From assembly GCA_009995425.1 (NCBI GenBank), contig JAACPN010000008.1, positions 1 through 55,496 on the forward strand: a stretch of DNA of 55,496 nucleotides, read 5' to 3'. Shown one piece after another: positions 45,032 to 53,591 of the stretch (its first letter is position 1; every line of letters starts with the position of its first letter). The stretch comes from Legionella sp. (GTDB lineage: Bacteria > Pseudomonadota > Gammaproteobacteria > Legionellales > Legionellaceae). The notes under the pieces are model-generated. The model ran no database searches and had not been told where the DNA came from. It saw only the letters and a program-made list of their open reading frames with translations. A program made the translations under genes and the position numbers.

Positions 45032-45107
45032 GATGTAACCTCAAGTCATAACGTCGTCATGTAGTTTATTATAGCATCACCGTAGCAGCATAACGTTTAA
45101 ATAAGAA

Positions 45108-45872
45108 TTAATTCATGAGTGCAGCTAAGCGCAGACCTTCGAGGACTAAATCAGGAAGCACATGATCAAAGACATTTTCTTGCTCAAATAAACCCGCAAA
45201 ACCACCGGTTGCGAGCACTAAAAGCGTTTGATCTGAAAAGTGTTGAATTTTAACTTGACGAACCAATTCACGAACCGTACCGACCGCCCCAAAATACACA
45301 CCCGACTGAATGCTTTCAACGGTTGAACGTCCAACCACCTCATGCACACGGACAATATCAACCGAAGGAAGTTTTGCCGTATTATTGGAGAGTGCATCCA
45401 TCGACAAGCGAAGGCCGGGAAGAATTGCCCCCCCTAAATAACCTTTATGAGCATCCACCACACACATCGTCGTAGCTGTTCCAAAATCAAATATGACAAG
45501 CGGTGTTTGAGGATAATGATGCGTTGCCGCAATCGCGTCAGCAATACGATCAGCCCCGACATCAACAGGATTACGATATTTAATATTAAGCCCTGTCTTT
45601 ACGCCCGCTTGAAGAAAAAAGGGCTCAATCGAAAAATACTTAATACACGCTGAACGCAACGAATAATCAAGCTGAGGAACCACAGAGCCTATAGCAATAT
45701 GTGTGATGGTTTCTGGATCGCAGGCATTTTCACGTAACACTTGCTTTAAAAAAAGGCCAATTTCATCTGACGTGCTTTCTTTTGAGGCATGCCGGAAACG
45801 AAGTTTAATCTCTTCGTCTTGAAACACTCCCCCATAGATATGTGAATTTCCTACGTCTAAACAAAGCATCAT
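45108..45872 (-). CDS. coaX: Type III pantothenate kinase
   Basis: The 254-residue ASKHA-fold enzyme phosphorylates pantothenate, the first step of coenzyme A synthesis. It has LCLDVGNSHIYGGVF (phosphate-1 loop), NPVDVGADRIADAIAA and IFDFGTATTMCVVDAHKGYL, and is of the CoaX rather than CoaA type, as in Legionella and Coxiella relatives. It starts 23 nt after gltX on the same strand. Length is normal. Confidence 0.95.
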   Translation of the reverse strand: MMLCLDVGNSHIYGGVFQDEEIKLRFRHASKESTSDEIGLFLKQVLRENACDPETITHIAIGSVVPQLDYSLRSACIKYFSIEPFFLQAGVKTGLNIKYRNPVDVGADRIADAIAATHHYPQTPLVIFDFGTATTMCVVDAHKGYLGGAILPGLRLSMDALSNNTAKLPSVDIVRVHEVVGRSTVESIQSGVYFGAVGTVRELVRQVKIQHFSDQTLLVLATGGFAGLFEQENVFDHVLPDLVLEGLRLAALMN

Positions 45873-45895
45873 ATCAAATAAGCCTTTTTAAAAAA

Positions 45896-47308
45896 TTAAC
45901 CTGCAGCGCGCACACGAATACGCTCCAAACCATCGGCCAACCGGTTTAAAACACGGCGCTTTCCAATCATGGTTAACGTTGTATCAATCGCCGGTGAATG
46001 ACTGCCGCCGGTAATCGCGACACGAAGGGGTTGCGCAATTTTCGCCATATTCATATCAAATTCAGCCGATACATCATTAATGCATGCTTGCACAACATCC
46101 GCTTCCCACGAAGTCACCGCTTCAAAACGCTTAAACAAAGCTTCCAGAGGCTCCAATACAACGGGACGAAGATGCTTTTTCACCGCAGCGTCATCATAAT
46201 CAATCACATCCTGGTAAAAATAAATACTTTTATCACACATTTCAGCCAGTGTCTTGCAACGCTCAGCCTGAACACGTACCAGATCAGAGAGTGCCGGTCC
46301 ATCTGTAATATCTAAGCCTTGTTCATCAAAATGGAATTTCAACGCTTTGGCAACATCAGCTGGATCATCACTTTTTTGATAATGCTGATTTAACCAGAAT
46401 AATTTTTCGTAACTAAAGCTCGAAGCACCTCGGCCAACATGCTCTAAATCAAACAATTGCTGCATTTCGGTTAGGCTAAAAATTTCTTGGTCGCCATGCG
46501 ACCAACCCAAACGTACCAAATAATTTAAAAGTGCATGCGGTAAAATCCCCATGTTTTTAAATTCAAGCACACTCACCGCGCCATGACGCTTTGACAAACG
46601 TTTTCCATCCTCACCCAAAATCATCGGCAAATGGGCAAACACGGGAACATCCACCCCTAAAGCTTGGTACATATTAATTTGGCGAGGCGTATTATTAATA
46701 TGATCATCACCACGAATGACATGCGTAATACCCATATCCGAATCATCAACCACCACGGCAAAATTGTAGGTTGGGTTCCCGTCTGAACGCACAATAATAA
46801 CATCATCTAATTCTTGATTGGCCACATGAATGGGACCATACACACGGTCCTCAAACGAGACCACGCCTTCTTGGGGGTTTTTAAAACGTATCACATACGA
46901 CTCACCTGCCGCAGGTGATACATCACGATCACGGCAATGCCCGTCATAACGTGGCTTTTCTTTATTTTCCATTTGCGTTGTGCGCAATGTTTCAAGACGT
47001 TCTTTACTGCACGTACAACAATACGCCTGATCTGATGCAAGCCACGCATCGCTGATTTCTTTGTAACGCGCATAACGTGAGGTTTGGTACACCGGTTCTT
47101 CATCTGATTCTAATCCGAGCCAAGCCATGCCGTCTAAAATAGCTTGCACAGATTCAGGCGTTGAACGCGCTTCATCCGTATCTTCGATACGTAAAACAAA
47201 CTGCCCTTGATGTGCTTTAGCATACAGCCAAGAAAATAAAGCGGTACGTACCCCACCCACATGTAAAAATCCCGTTGGGCTTGGGGCGAAACGTGTTTTA
47301 ACCATCAT
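45896..47308 (-). CDS. gltX: Glutamyl-tRNA synthetase
   Basis: The 470-residue class I synthetase has RFAPSPTGFLHVGGVRTAL (HIGH-type), a zinc-type CCTCSKERLETLR with CRDRDV, and GKRLSKRHGA (KMSKS-type). I take the ATG at 47308, nine bases after a GGAG; the frame extends to a TTG at 47314 that is too close to it. The Shine-Dalgarno region is the part duplicated at 48627. It charges tRNA-Glu. It diverges from the sensor kinase, with the inserted ATPase cassette now in between. Confidence 0.95.
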   Translation of the reverse strand: MMVKTRFAPSPTGFLHVGGVRTALFSWLYAKAHQGQFVLRIEDTDEARSTPESVQAILDGMAWLGLESDEEPVYQTSRYARYKEISDAWLASDQAYCCTCSKERLETLRTTQMENKEKPRYDGHCRDRDVSPAAGESYVIRFKNPQEGVVSFEDRVYGPIHVANQELDDVIIVRSDGNPTYNFAVVVDDSDMGITHVIRGDDHINNTPRQINMYQALGVDVPVFAHLPMILGEDGKRLSKRHGAVSVLEFKNMGILPHALLNYLVRLGWSHGDQEIFSLTEMQQLFDLEHVGRGASSFSYEKLFWLNQHYQKSDDPADVAKALKFHFDEQGLDITDGPALSDLVRVQAERCKTLAEMCDKSIYFYQDVIDYDDAAVKKHLRPVVLEPLEALFKRFEAVTSWEADVVQACINDVSAEFDMNMAKIAQPLRVAITGGSHSPAIDTTLTMIGKRRVLNRLADGLERIRVRAAG

Positions 47309-47309
47309 G

Positions 47310-47385
47310 AACAATTACTCCATTTTGCGCTACTTAAAGTTACAGGTATAATAGCTGAAATTTATGGGACCGAACAGTCGTAGAG
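47310..47385. repeat. Left 76-bp direct repeat of the gltX-barA promoter region
   Basis: It matches 48627-48702 at 69 of 76 positions; the first 46 are identical. It contains a plus-strand promoter, TTGCGC (47325-47330), 16 bp, TATAAT (47347-47352), which now points into the 3' end of the ATPase gene. Confidence 0.9.
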
Positions 47386-47417
47386 GCGTATGATGCAGGG
47401 CGATCCCATTTCATGAT

Positions 47418-48560
47418 TTATCTGCCCTTAGGCCAGATGGGAATATGAGCTAACCAAGGCACCAATGCGCGAATTTCAAGCCCATCAGGATATGTTTTTT
47501 CACGTGCTATATTTTTTACTAATTGAATTTTTTTAATCTCTGGCAAAAAGCGGCTAAAATGATGAAACGCTGCTGCAGGGGCATCATCGGAACATTTAAC
47601 TTCAATCATAAAAGTAGGCTTTTGATCAACACACACGAGAAAATCGATTTCCTTACCTTCTTTTGTCCGTAAAAAATGAAGATTCGCGGTTATACCTTGT
47701 GTATCTTCCATATAATCCAACTCTTTTAACAAGGCAGATGCAACAATATTTTCCATATGCGCACCTTCATGCGTATCAAGAACGGCATGATCATAAAAAT
47801 AAAATTTAGGTTCTTTCAATAAAGATCGGGCAATATTTTTATGGTAAGGCTTGACACGAAAAATAAGGTAAAGATTTTCCAGTAACAATAACCAGCGTTT
47901 GATTGTGTTAGGATCCCTGTCTAAATCACGTGCAAGATTCGCATATGAAACTGTAGAGCCGACGCGATCTTTCAATAATAAAATCAACGCTTCAATCGCT
48001 TGGATATCGCGCCCTGTATAGAGGTTAATTAAATCTTCCCGAAGAATAATATCCGAATGCGTCTTACGCCAACGTTTATAATACCTCGCATCATTTTTTA
48101 AAAATGGCTCAGGAAATCCCCCACAACGCCATAACTGTTCAAATAATGTGTCTGCATCATCACCATAGCATGCCATGGCTTCTTTTAGATCCAACGGATG
48201 TAACCGAAATTGAAAATAACGTCCGGCTAAAGAGTCACCCACTTTTTTATGGGTATTCAGGCGAGCACTACCTGTCACCAAGATTTCAGGGGGTATACCT
48301 TCGGTATCATAAATTCCTTTCAGCCATTGCTTCCAATGTTTCATCTTGTGAATTTCGTCAAAAATGACCAAACGTTTTGTTCTATCCCAACTTTGTTCAC
48401 TTAGTGCGAGGCGACTGGCCGCTGCATCGTAATTAAAATAATCGTATGAATCATACAATTGTTTGGATAGCGTGGTTTTTCCACACTGACGAGGCCCCGT
48501 GAGCAAAACAATTTTACTCAACAGATCGTGCTTAATAAAGGTTTGTATTGTTCGTTTCAT
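47418..48560 (-). CDS. AAA_14/DUF4143 ATPase
   Basis: The protein (386 residues from 48578, 380 from the second Met at 48560) has Walker A TGPRQCGKTTLS, Walker B LVIFDEIHKMKHW, LVTGSARL and a C-terminal DUF4143 region with GKEIDFLVCV followed by FMIEVKCSD, a nuclease-like arrangement. This widespread, patchily distributed family has no settled role; it spreads as a solitary gene and may be a selfish or defence-related unit. The first start codon lies inside a 23-bp inverted repeat. The gene is bounded by direct repeats of resident promoter sequence, so it is an acquired cassette. Confidence 0.85.
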   Translation of the reverse strand: MKRTIQTFIKHDLLSKIVLLTGPRQCGKTTLSKQLYDSYDYFNYDAAASRLALSEQSWDRTKRLVIFDEIHKMKHWKQWLKGIYDTEGIPPEILVTGSARLNTHKKVGDSLAGRYFQFRLHPLDLKEAMACYGDDADTLFEQLWRCGGFPEPFLKNDARYYKRWRKTHSDIILREDLINLYTGRDIQAIEALILLLKDRVGSTVSYANLARDLDRDPNTIKRWLLLLENLYLIFRVKPYHKNIARSLLKEPKFYFYDHAVLDTHEGAHMENIVASALLKELDYMEDTQGITANLHFLRTKEGKEIDFLVCVDQKPTFMIEVKCSDDAPAAAFHHFSRFLPEIKKIQLVKNIAREKTYPDGLEIRALVPWLAHIPIWPKGR

Positions 48561-48561
48561 C

Positions 48562-48625
48562 TGACTATTATGACACATATTCCGCTTTAGTCAAGACCAC
48601 AACGGAATATGTGTCATAATAGTCA
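48562..48625. repeat. 23-bp perfect inverted repeat at the ATPase gene start
   Basis: TGACTATTATGACACATATT plus CCG (48562-48584) is repeated inverted at 48603-48625 around an 18-bp centre. It covers the possible start codon at 48578 and ends next to the right direct repeat. It could be an operator, a cruciform or a relic of a mobile end. Confidence 0.9.
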
Positions 48626-48626
48626 T

Positions 48627-48702
48627 AACAATTACTCCATTTTGCGCTACTTAAAGTTACAGGTATAATAGCCGAAATTCATCGGGACGAATAGCCGTAG
48701 AG
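48627..48702. repeat. Right 76-bp direct repeat with the sensor-kinase promoter
   Basis: This copy matches 47310-47385 and carries TTGCGC (48642-48647), 16 bp, TATAAT (48664-48669), placed about 40 nt before the kinase ATG. It also retains the gltX Shine-Dalgarno region on the other strand, now without its gene. Confidence 0.88.
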
Positions 48703-48707
48703 ATCTA

Positions 48708-51149
48708 ATGAAAGTATTTGGAATCAAGCAACAACTTCGTATGGCAACCTTAACGCCCGTATTATTTATCATGATTTTATTTATTGGTTTGTATAATACA
48801 AAGCTTCATCTTGTGCTGGAAGCCTATATTTTTCATTGCTGTGAAACCTACCTTTATCAATTTGTACCCACAGCCCCTTCTTTGATGCTGCATGAACATT
48901 ACCAAACACTGCAAAGCTTGGTCGATGCTTCGATGCTGGTGATAAGTTTACTGATAGCGCTTGCAGGCGTGTTTTTAAGCTCGTTCTTTCATCTTTTTCT
49001 CATCAATAAAATCTATCATCCTATTTCACGTTTACGGCACACCATGACACAAATATCCCATGGTGCTTTTGAAACCCCTATCAAACATAACAGCCCCGGC
49101 GCGCTCGGTATGATTGAACAGGGCTGTTTTGACTTGCAGCAACACTATCTCGAAGCGTTAAACGATTTTAATCAACATGTCGATACCGCAACCCATGACT
49201 TGCAGCAAGGCTTAGAGCATCTCGAAGAAAAAAATGTTCAGTTATTACTCGATAAACGTAAAGCAGAAGAAAAACTCAAACATAAATCAGAACTCATCAC
49301 AAGCCTAAGTCACGAAATTCGAACACCGATGAACGGCATTATTGGTTTTGCTAATTTATTATTAGAAACGCCACTTAATCCTCTTGCGCGTGATCACGTA
49401 AAAACCATCAAAAGCTCGGCGAGAGATTTGCTATCAATTCTTAATAATATTCTTGATTATTCTAAAATTGATGCTGGAAAATTACATCTTGATGCCATTC
49501 CGTTGGACATTCGAAATTGTATCGACGATGTTTTAGCCCTGGCAGCACCCAATGCCCATAAAAAAGGCTTAGATCTGATTCCGTCAACCGCGCTTGACGT
49601 TCCTAAAATTATGGTGGGGGATCCACTTCGCGTCAAACAAATTATTAGCAATTTAATTAATAACGCGATTAAATTTACTGAACAAGGCCATGTGCTTATT
49701 CGAACGCAAATACATAAAATCACGGAAAAAAATTACACGATTTGTCTTTCTGTGACCGATACCGGGATTGGCATATCACTTGATGATCAATCAAACCTGT
49801 TTCATGCGTTTCATCAAGCAGGCGATAGCCTATCACGCCGCTCAGGAGGTTCAGGCTTAGGTCTTGTGATTTGCAAGCAACTTGCAGAGCATATGCAAGG
49901 TCATATTACGTTAGAAAGCGACACCAACCAAGGCACAAAGTTCTCGGTCTATTTAACGTTTGCAAAATTACCTGCTTACGAAGTTGAAAAATCTAAACCC
50001 GAACGTTTTGCTCATATCAAAGCTTTATGTTTTGATGATAATCTTTTACATCTTGAAGCACTTTGTCATGGCCTCGGGCATTTTGGTATCACCTGCATTC
50101 GTGTAGAAAATTTTGACCAGCTTGAGACAGCTTTTCATACCCATGCTGATTGCCAGCTGGCTTTTGTTAACGTCAATCCAAATCATGAAGACAAAATCAG
50201 CGCACTATTAAATCAGCAAAGCATTCCTACCGTACTGACATCGACCTGGTTTATTCAAGATTATCAAACACTGGGTGCAACCAGCTTTTTGGTCAAACCA
50301 CCGAACATTCAAAAATTACAAGATACAGTCGAATCGCTTCTACTTCAAACCGCCTCGCCTGCAACAAACCAACCTGAGCTGAATCATTTAAGAGCGAATT
50401 TACGTGAGCTACGTCCAAGCATTCTCATCGCCGAAGATAATGCCGTGAACCGCATGCTGTTAAACGCTTGGCTTGGCACCAGCGGTTCCATCGACATCGT
50501 CGATGATGGTGAACAAGCCTTGGCTATTTGTCATCAAAAGCCATTTGATGCTATTCTAATCGACTTGCATATGCCAAACTTAAACGGCCTCGACGCAACA
50601 CGGCTCATTCGAAAACATACTGCATTAAATAAACAAACGCCGGTTATTCTGATCAGTGCCGATAGCCATGATTTAGACCGTGCTTATTTAGATGCCCAAG
50701 GCATCGATCGTAAACTTCCAAAACCTATCGACGAAAAACTGCTGCTGCATCATTTACTTGCCGTGCTGCAAGACGCTAAAATCAAACCCATCAACTGGTC
50801 AGTATGCGTTCAAAAAATGTCTGGAAACAGTGCACTTGCCAAAGAGTTTCTCGATCAATTTATTCATGAGCTGCCCAAACACCGTGAAGTCATGCTCCAT
50901 GCGATGAAAACAAGTTGTTATGAATCGCTCGAGCAAACCGCGCATAGCTTGCGAGGGGCTTGCGGATTTTGCGGTGTGCCTAAATTAGAACGATCACTTG
51001 CCAAACTTGAGTATCTGGCTCAACATATCGATGCAGATGATGCGTATCAAAACCTCAATCAGGCGCTTAATGATAGTATTCGACATATTGATGCCGTGAT
51101 TCAGGCACACACACAACTGGAACAAGAATTAGAGCTTATAACCGATTAA
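48708..51149 (+). CDS. Tripartite hybrid sensor histidine kinase (BarA/LetS-like)
   Basis: The 813-residue inner-membrane kinase has two transmembrane helices (about 12-30 and 72-98) around a short periplasmic loop. A HAMP linker follows, then HisKA with His202 in SHEIRTPMNGIIGFA, HATPase with NNAIKFTEQGH and GSGLGLVICKQL, a degenerate receiver (about 440-545), and a true receiver with Asp619 in DAILIDLHMPNLNG. An Hpt domain has His746 in AHSLRGACGF. This order is that of BarA/GacS/LetS, which through UvrY/LetA and small RNAs controls metabolism and, in Legionella, the transmissive phase. Its promoter region was duplicated by the neighbouring insertion. Confidence 0.9.
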   Translation: MKVFGIKQQLRMATLTPVLFIMILFIGLYNTKLHLVLEAYIFHCCETYLYQFVPTAPSLMLHEHYQTLQSLVDASMLVISLLIALAGVFLSSFFHLFLINKIYHPISRLRHTMTQISHGAFETPIKHNSPGALGMIEQGCFDLQQHYLEALNDFNQHVDTATHDLQQGLEHLEEKNVQLLLDKRKAEEKLKHKSELITSLSHEIRTPMNGIIGFANLLLETPLNPLARDHVKTIKSSARDLLSILNNILDYSKIDAGKLHLDAIPLDIRNCIDDVLALAAPNAHKKGLDLIPSTALDVPKIMVGDPLRVKQIISNLINNAIKFTEQGHVLIRTQIHKITEKNYTICLSVTDTGIGISLDDQSNLFHAFHQAGDSLSRRSGGSGLGLVICKQLAEHMQGHITLESDTNQGTKFSVYLTFAKLPAYEVEKSKPERFAHIKALCFDDNLLHLEALCHGLGHFGITCIRVENFDQLETAFHTHADCQLAFVNVNPNHEDKISALLNQQSIPTVLTSTWFIQDYQTLGATSFLVKPPNIQKLQDTVESLLLQTASPATNQPELNHLRANLRELRPSILIAEDNAVNRMLLNAWLGTSGSIDIVDDGEQALAICHQKPFDAILIDLHMPNLNGLDATRLIRKHTALNKQTPVILISADSHDLDRAYLDAQGIDRKLPKPIDEKLLLHHLLAVLQDAKIKPINWSVCVQKMSGNSALAKEFLDQFIHELPKHREVMLHAMKTSCYESLEQTAHSLRGACGFCGVPKLERSLAKLEYLAQHIDADDAYQNLNQALNDSIRHIDAVIQAHTQLEQELELITD

Positions 51150-51170
51150 TTACACGATAAGGGAACATCG

Positions 51171-52415
51171 ATGTCTATAAAAAATGCAATTTATGCACAA
51201 TCCGGCGGTGTCACCGCCGTGATTAATGCTTCCGCATGTGGCGTGATTCAAACGGCACGTGCTCATCCCGATAAAATCGGCAAAGTCTTTGCTGCAGAAT
51301 CCGGCATTGTTGGAGCCCTGAACGAAAGACTCATCGATACTTCATGCGAAACCGATGAAGATATTGCTAAACTCATGCATACCCCTTCAGGTGCTTTTGG
51401 CTCATGCCGCCATAAGCTTAAAGACCAAGGCGAAGAGTTTGAACGTCTTATCGACGTATTTAAAGCCCACAATATTGGCTACTTTTTTTATAACGGTGGC
51501 GGTGATTCACAAGATACCGCACACAAAGTAGCCACCATGAGTCAGGCGGCAGGCTACCCTGTAACGTGCATCGGCATTCCTAAAACGGTGGATAACGATC
51601 TGCCTTTCACCGATACCTGTCCAGGTTTTGGCTCGGTTGCTAAGTACGTGGCTGTTTCCACACTTGAAGCAGGATTTGATGTTGCCTCCATGTCAAAAAC
51701 CTCGACCAAGGTGTTTATTTTAGAAGTCATGGGACGCCATGCGGGTTGGATTGCTGCTGCAAGTGGTTTAGCCAGCGAATCGGCTGAGCAACCACCCCAT
51801 CTTATTTTATTTCCAGAAATAACGTTTGATCCCGATGTCTTTATAGAGCGCGTGGACGCCTGCGTTAAACAACACGGTTATTGTGTCGTCGTCGCATCCG
51901 AAGGTATTCAAAATCAAGAAGGTAAGTTCTTAAGTGACGCCGGCCTTCGTGATGCATTTGGTCACGCGCAACTCGGTGGTGTGGCTCCTGTTCTTGCAAA
52001 CTTAGTCAAACAAAAACTTGGTTTAAAATATCATTGGGCTTTGGCGGATTATTTGCAACGTGCCGCACGACATATTGCCTCGAGCGTGGATGTTGAGCAA
52101 GCCTATGCCCTCGGTAAAGCCGCAGTTGAACTCGCTTTAGATGGACATAATGCCATCATGCCCATCATTGTTCGTGAGAACGACGCACCCTACCAATGGT
52201 CGATTAGCCATGTACCGCTTGCTGATGTTGCCAACCAGGAGCGGGCCATGCCAGCAAACTATATTCGAGAGGACGGCATGGGTATTACCGATGCGTGCCG
52301 ACGGTATCTAGCACCGTTAATTCAAGGCGAGGCTTACCCGCCGTATCATGCTTCAGGTCTGCCGGACTATGTTCGCCTTAAAAACGAATTGGTGGCACCT
52401 AAGCTTTCCAAATAA
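51171..52415 (+). CDS. Pyrophosphate-dependent 6-phosphofructokinase
   Basis: The 414-residue enzyme starts SIKNAIYAQSGGVTAVINAS. It has YNGGGDSQDTA (108-117) and GIPKTVDNDLPFTDTCPGFG (135-154); PKTVDND in place of PGTIDND marks the PPi-using branch. It interconverts fructose 6-phosphate and fructose 1,6-bisphosphate reversibly, saving ATP in glycolysis and allowing gluconeogenesis, which suits an amino-acid-fed intracellular lifestyle. AAGGGA precedes the start. It lies 21 nt after the sensor kinase. Confidence 0.9.
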   Translation: MSIKNAIYAQSGGVTAVINASACGVIQTARAHPDKIGKVFAAESGIVGALNERLIDTSCETDEDIAKLMHTPSGAFGSCRHKLKDQGEEFERLIDVFKAHNIGYFFYNGGGDSQDTAHKVATMSQAAGYPVTCIGIPKTVDNDLPFTDTCPGFGSVAKYVAVSTLEAGFDVASMSKTSTKVFILEVMGRHAGWIAAASGLASESAEQPPHLILFPEITFDPDVFIERVDACVKQHGYCVVVASEGIQNQEGKFLSDAGLRDAFGHAQLGGVAPVLANLVKQKLGLKYHWALADYLQRAARHIASSVDVEQAYALGKAAVELALDGHNAIMPIIVRENDAPYQWSISHVPLADVANQERAMPANYIREDGMGITDACRRYLAPLIQGEAYPPYHASGLPDYVRLKNELVAPKLSK

Positions 52416-52451
52416 TTTATATTTATTTACCTTAAAAATGGAGGCTTTTTC

Positions 52452-53513
52452 ATGAAAAAGAAAATTATTTTGCTTGCAATGTTCTTAGCTTTCAACGCAG
52501 AAGCTGGCTCAAGTCCTACGCATTTATCCAAAGACGAACAAGATACCGTATCGGTTTTTAAACAAGCCTCCCCTAAGGTTGTTTATGTGCACCGTATCAA
52601 CCGTTTTCAAACACCGTTCGCTGAACAATTTGAAGCCTCATCTGGTGCAGGATCAGGTGTTATTTGGGACAAACAAGGCCACGTGGTGACCAATTATCAC
52701 GTGATCCATGGCGCCGATAATCTCATGGTAAGCTTTGGCAACCAAACAACGCCCGCCAAAGTCATCGGCGTTGAGCCTCGAAAAGATTTGGCTGTTCTCG
52801 CCCTGGTTAAACCCAAAAATTTTTCGGCCATGCAGCATATCACGCCTTTTGAAATAGCTGACACACAATCGTTGGTGGTTGGACAAAAAACCATTGCGAT
52901 TGGTAACCCGTTTGGTCTCGATCACAGCTTAACGACGGGCGTCATCTCGGCATTAGGTCGTGAGGTACCGGGTGTATCAGGCGTGAATATTCGCGATATG
53001 ATTCAAACCGATGCCTCGATTAATCCGGGTAACTCAGGTGGGCCTTTACTCGACAGCCAAGGCCGTTTAATTGGCTTAAATACCATGATTTACTCGAACT
53101 CAGGTGCTTCATCAGGGGTTGGCTTTGCTGTTCCTGCCGAAGCCTTGGCACGTATCGTGCCTCAGCTTATCAAGTACGGTCGTGTAAAAATGGCTGGGAT
53201 AGGCATTATTCCTCTGCAAGATCGTATTGCCAATCGCTTTGGTGATGGGCAAGGTGTTTTTATATCCGAAATTCTGCCCAACACCCCTGCTTCAGAGCTT
53301 GGCTTAACCGGGGTTCGGCTCGATGGATTTGGCCGATTGATTCTTGGGGATGCAATTGTTGCTATCAATCATCACCCTATTAAAAACTACAATGATTTGT
53401 ACAATACACTCGCTGATATCCCTATCGGTGAAAAAATTGCATTAAAAATTAACCGTTTTGGTAAAACTCGTGATGTATTGATTAAAACCATTGATATTTC
53501 GGAGGAGCGTTAA
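52452..53513 (+). CDS. HtrA/DegS-like serine protease with one PDZ domain
   Basis: The 353-residue protein has an N-terminal hydrophobic segment (KKKIILLAMFLAFNAEAGSS) that is either a cleaved signal (after AEA) or a short anchor. The protease triad is His83 in VVTNYHVIHG, Asp112 in RKDLAVLAL and Ser195 in NPGNSGGPLL. One PDZ domain spans about 245-345. The one-PDZ layout fits DegS/HhoB-like proteases; a cleavable signal would instead make it a soluble DegQ-like enzyme. GGAGG precedes the ATG. It is the second HtrA-type gene in the window and ends just before a strong hairpin. Confidence 0.92.
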   Translation: MKKKIILLAMFLAFNAEAGSSPTHLSKDEQDTVSVFKQASPKVVYVHRINRFQTPFAEQFEASSGAGSGVIWDKQGHVVTNYHVIHGADNLMVSFGNQTTPAKVIGVEPRKDLAVLALVKPKNFSAMQHITPFEIADTQSLVVGQKTIAIGNPFGLDHSLTTGVISALGREVPGVSGVNIRDMIQTDASINPGNSGGPLLDSQGRLIGLNTMIYSNSGASSGVGFAVPAEALARIVPQLIKYGRVKMAGIGIIPLQDRIANRFGDGQGVFISEILPNTPASELGLTGVRLDGFGRLILGDAIVAINHHPIKNYNDLYNTLADIPIGEKIALKINRFGKTRDVLIKTIDISEER

Positions 53514-53532
53514 ACCATGAAGGTGACATACC

Positions 53533-53570
53533 CCCCCACCAAACGGCTAAGCCGCTCTGGTGGGGGCTTC
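53533..53570 (+). terminator. Strong GC hairpin after the second htrA gene
   Basis: CCCCCACCA (53533-53541) and TGGTGGGGG (53558-53566) form a perfect 9-bp stem whose loop holds a second small hairpin (CGGC-TAA-GCCG). It is followed by CTTCTT rather than a clean T run. Terminator is the simplest reading; similar hairpins with GGGGGCTTC occur at ends of IS200/IS605-type elements. Confidence 0.55.
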
Positions 53571-53591
53571 TTGCGAACGTCGAAATCGCGT

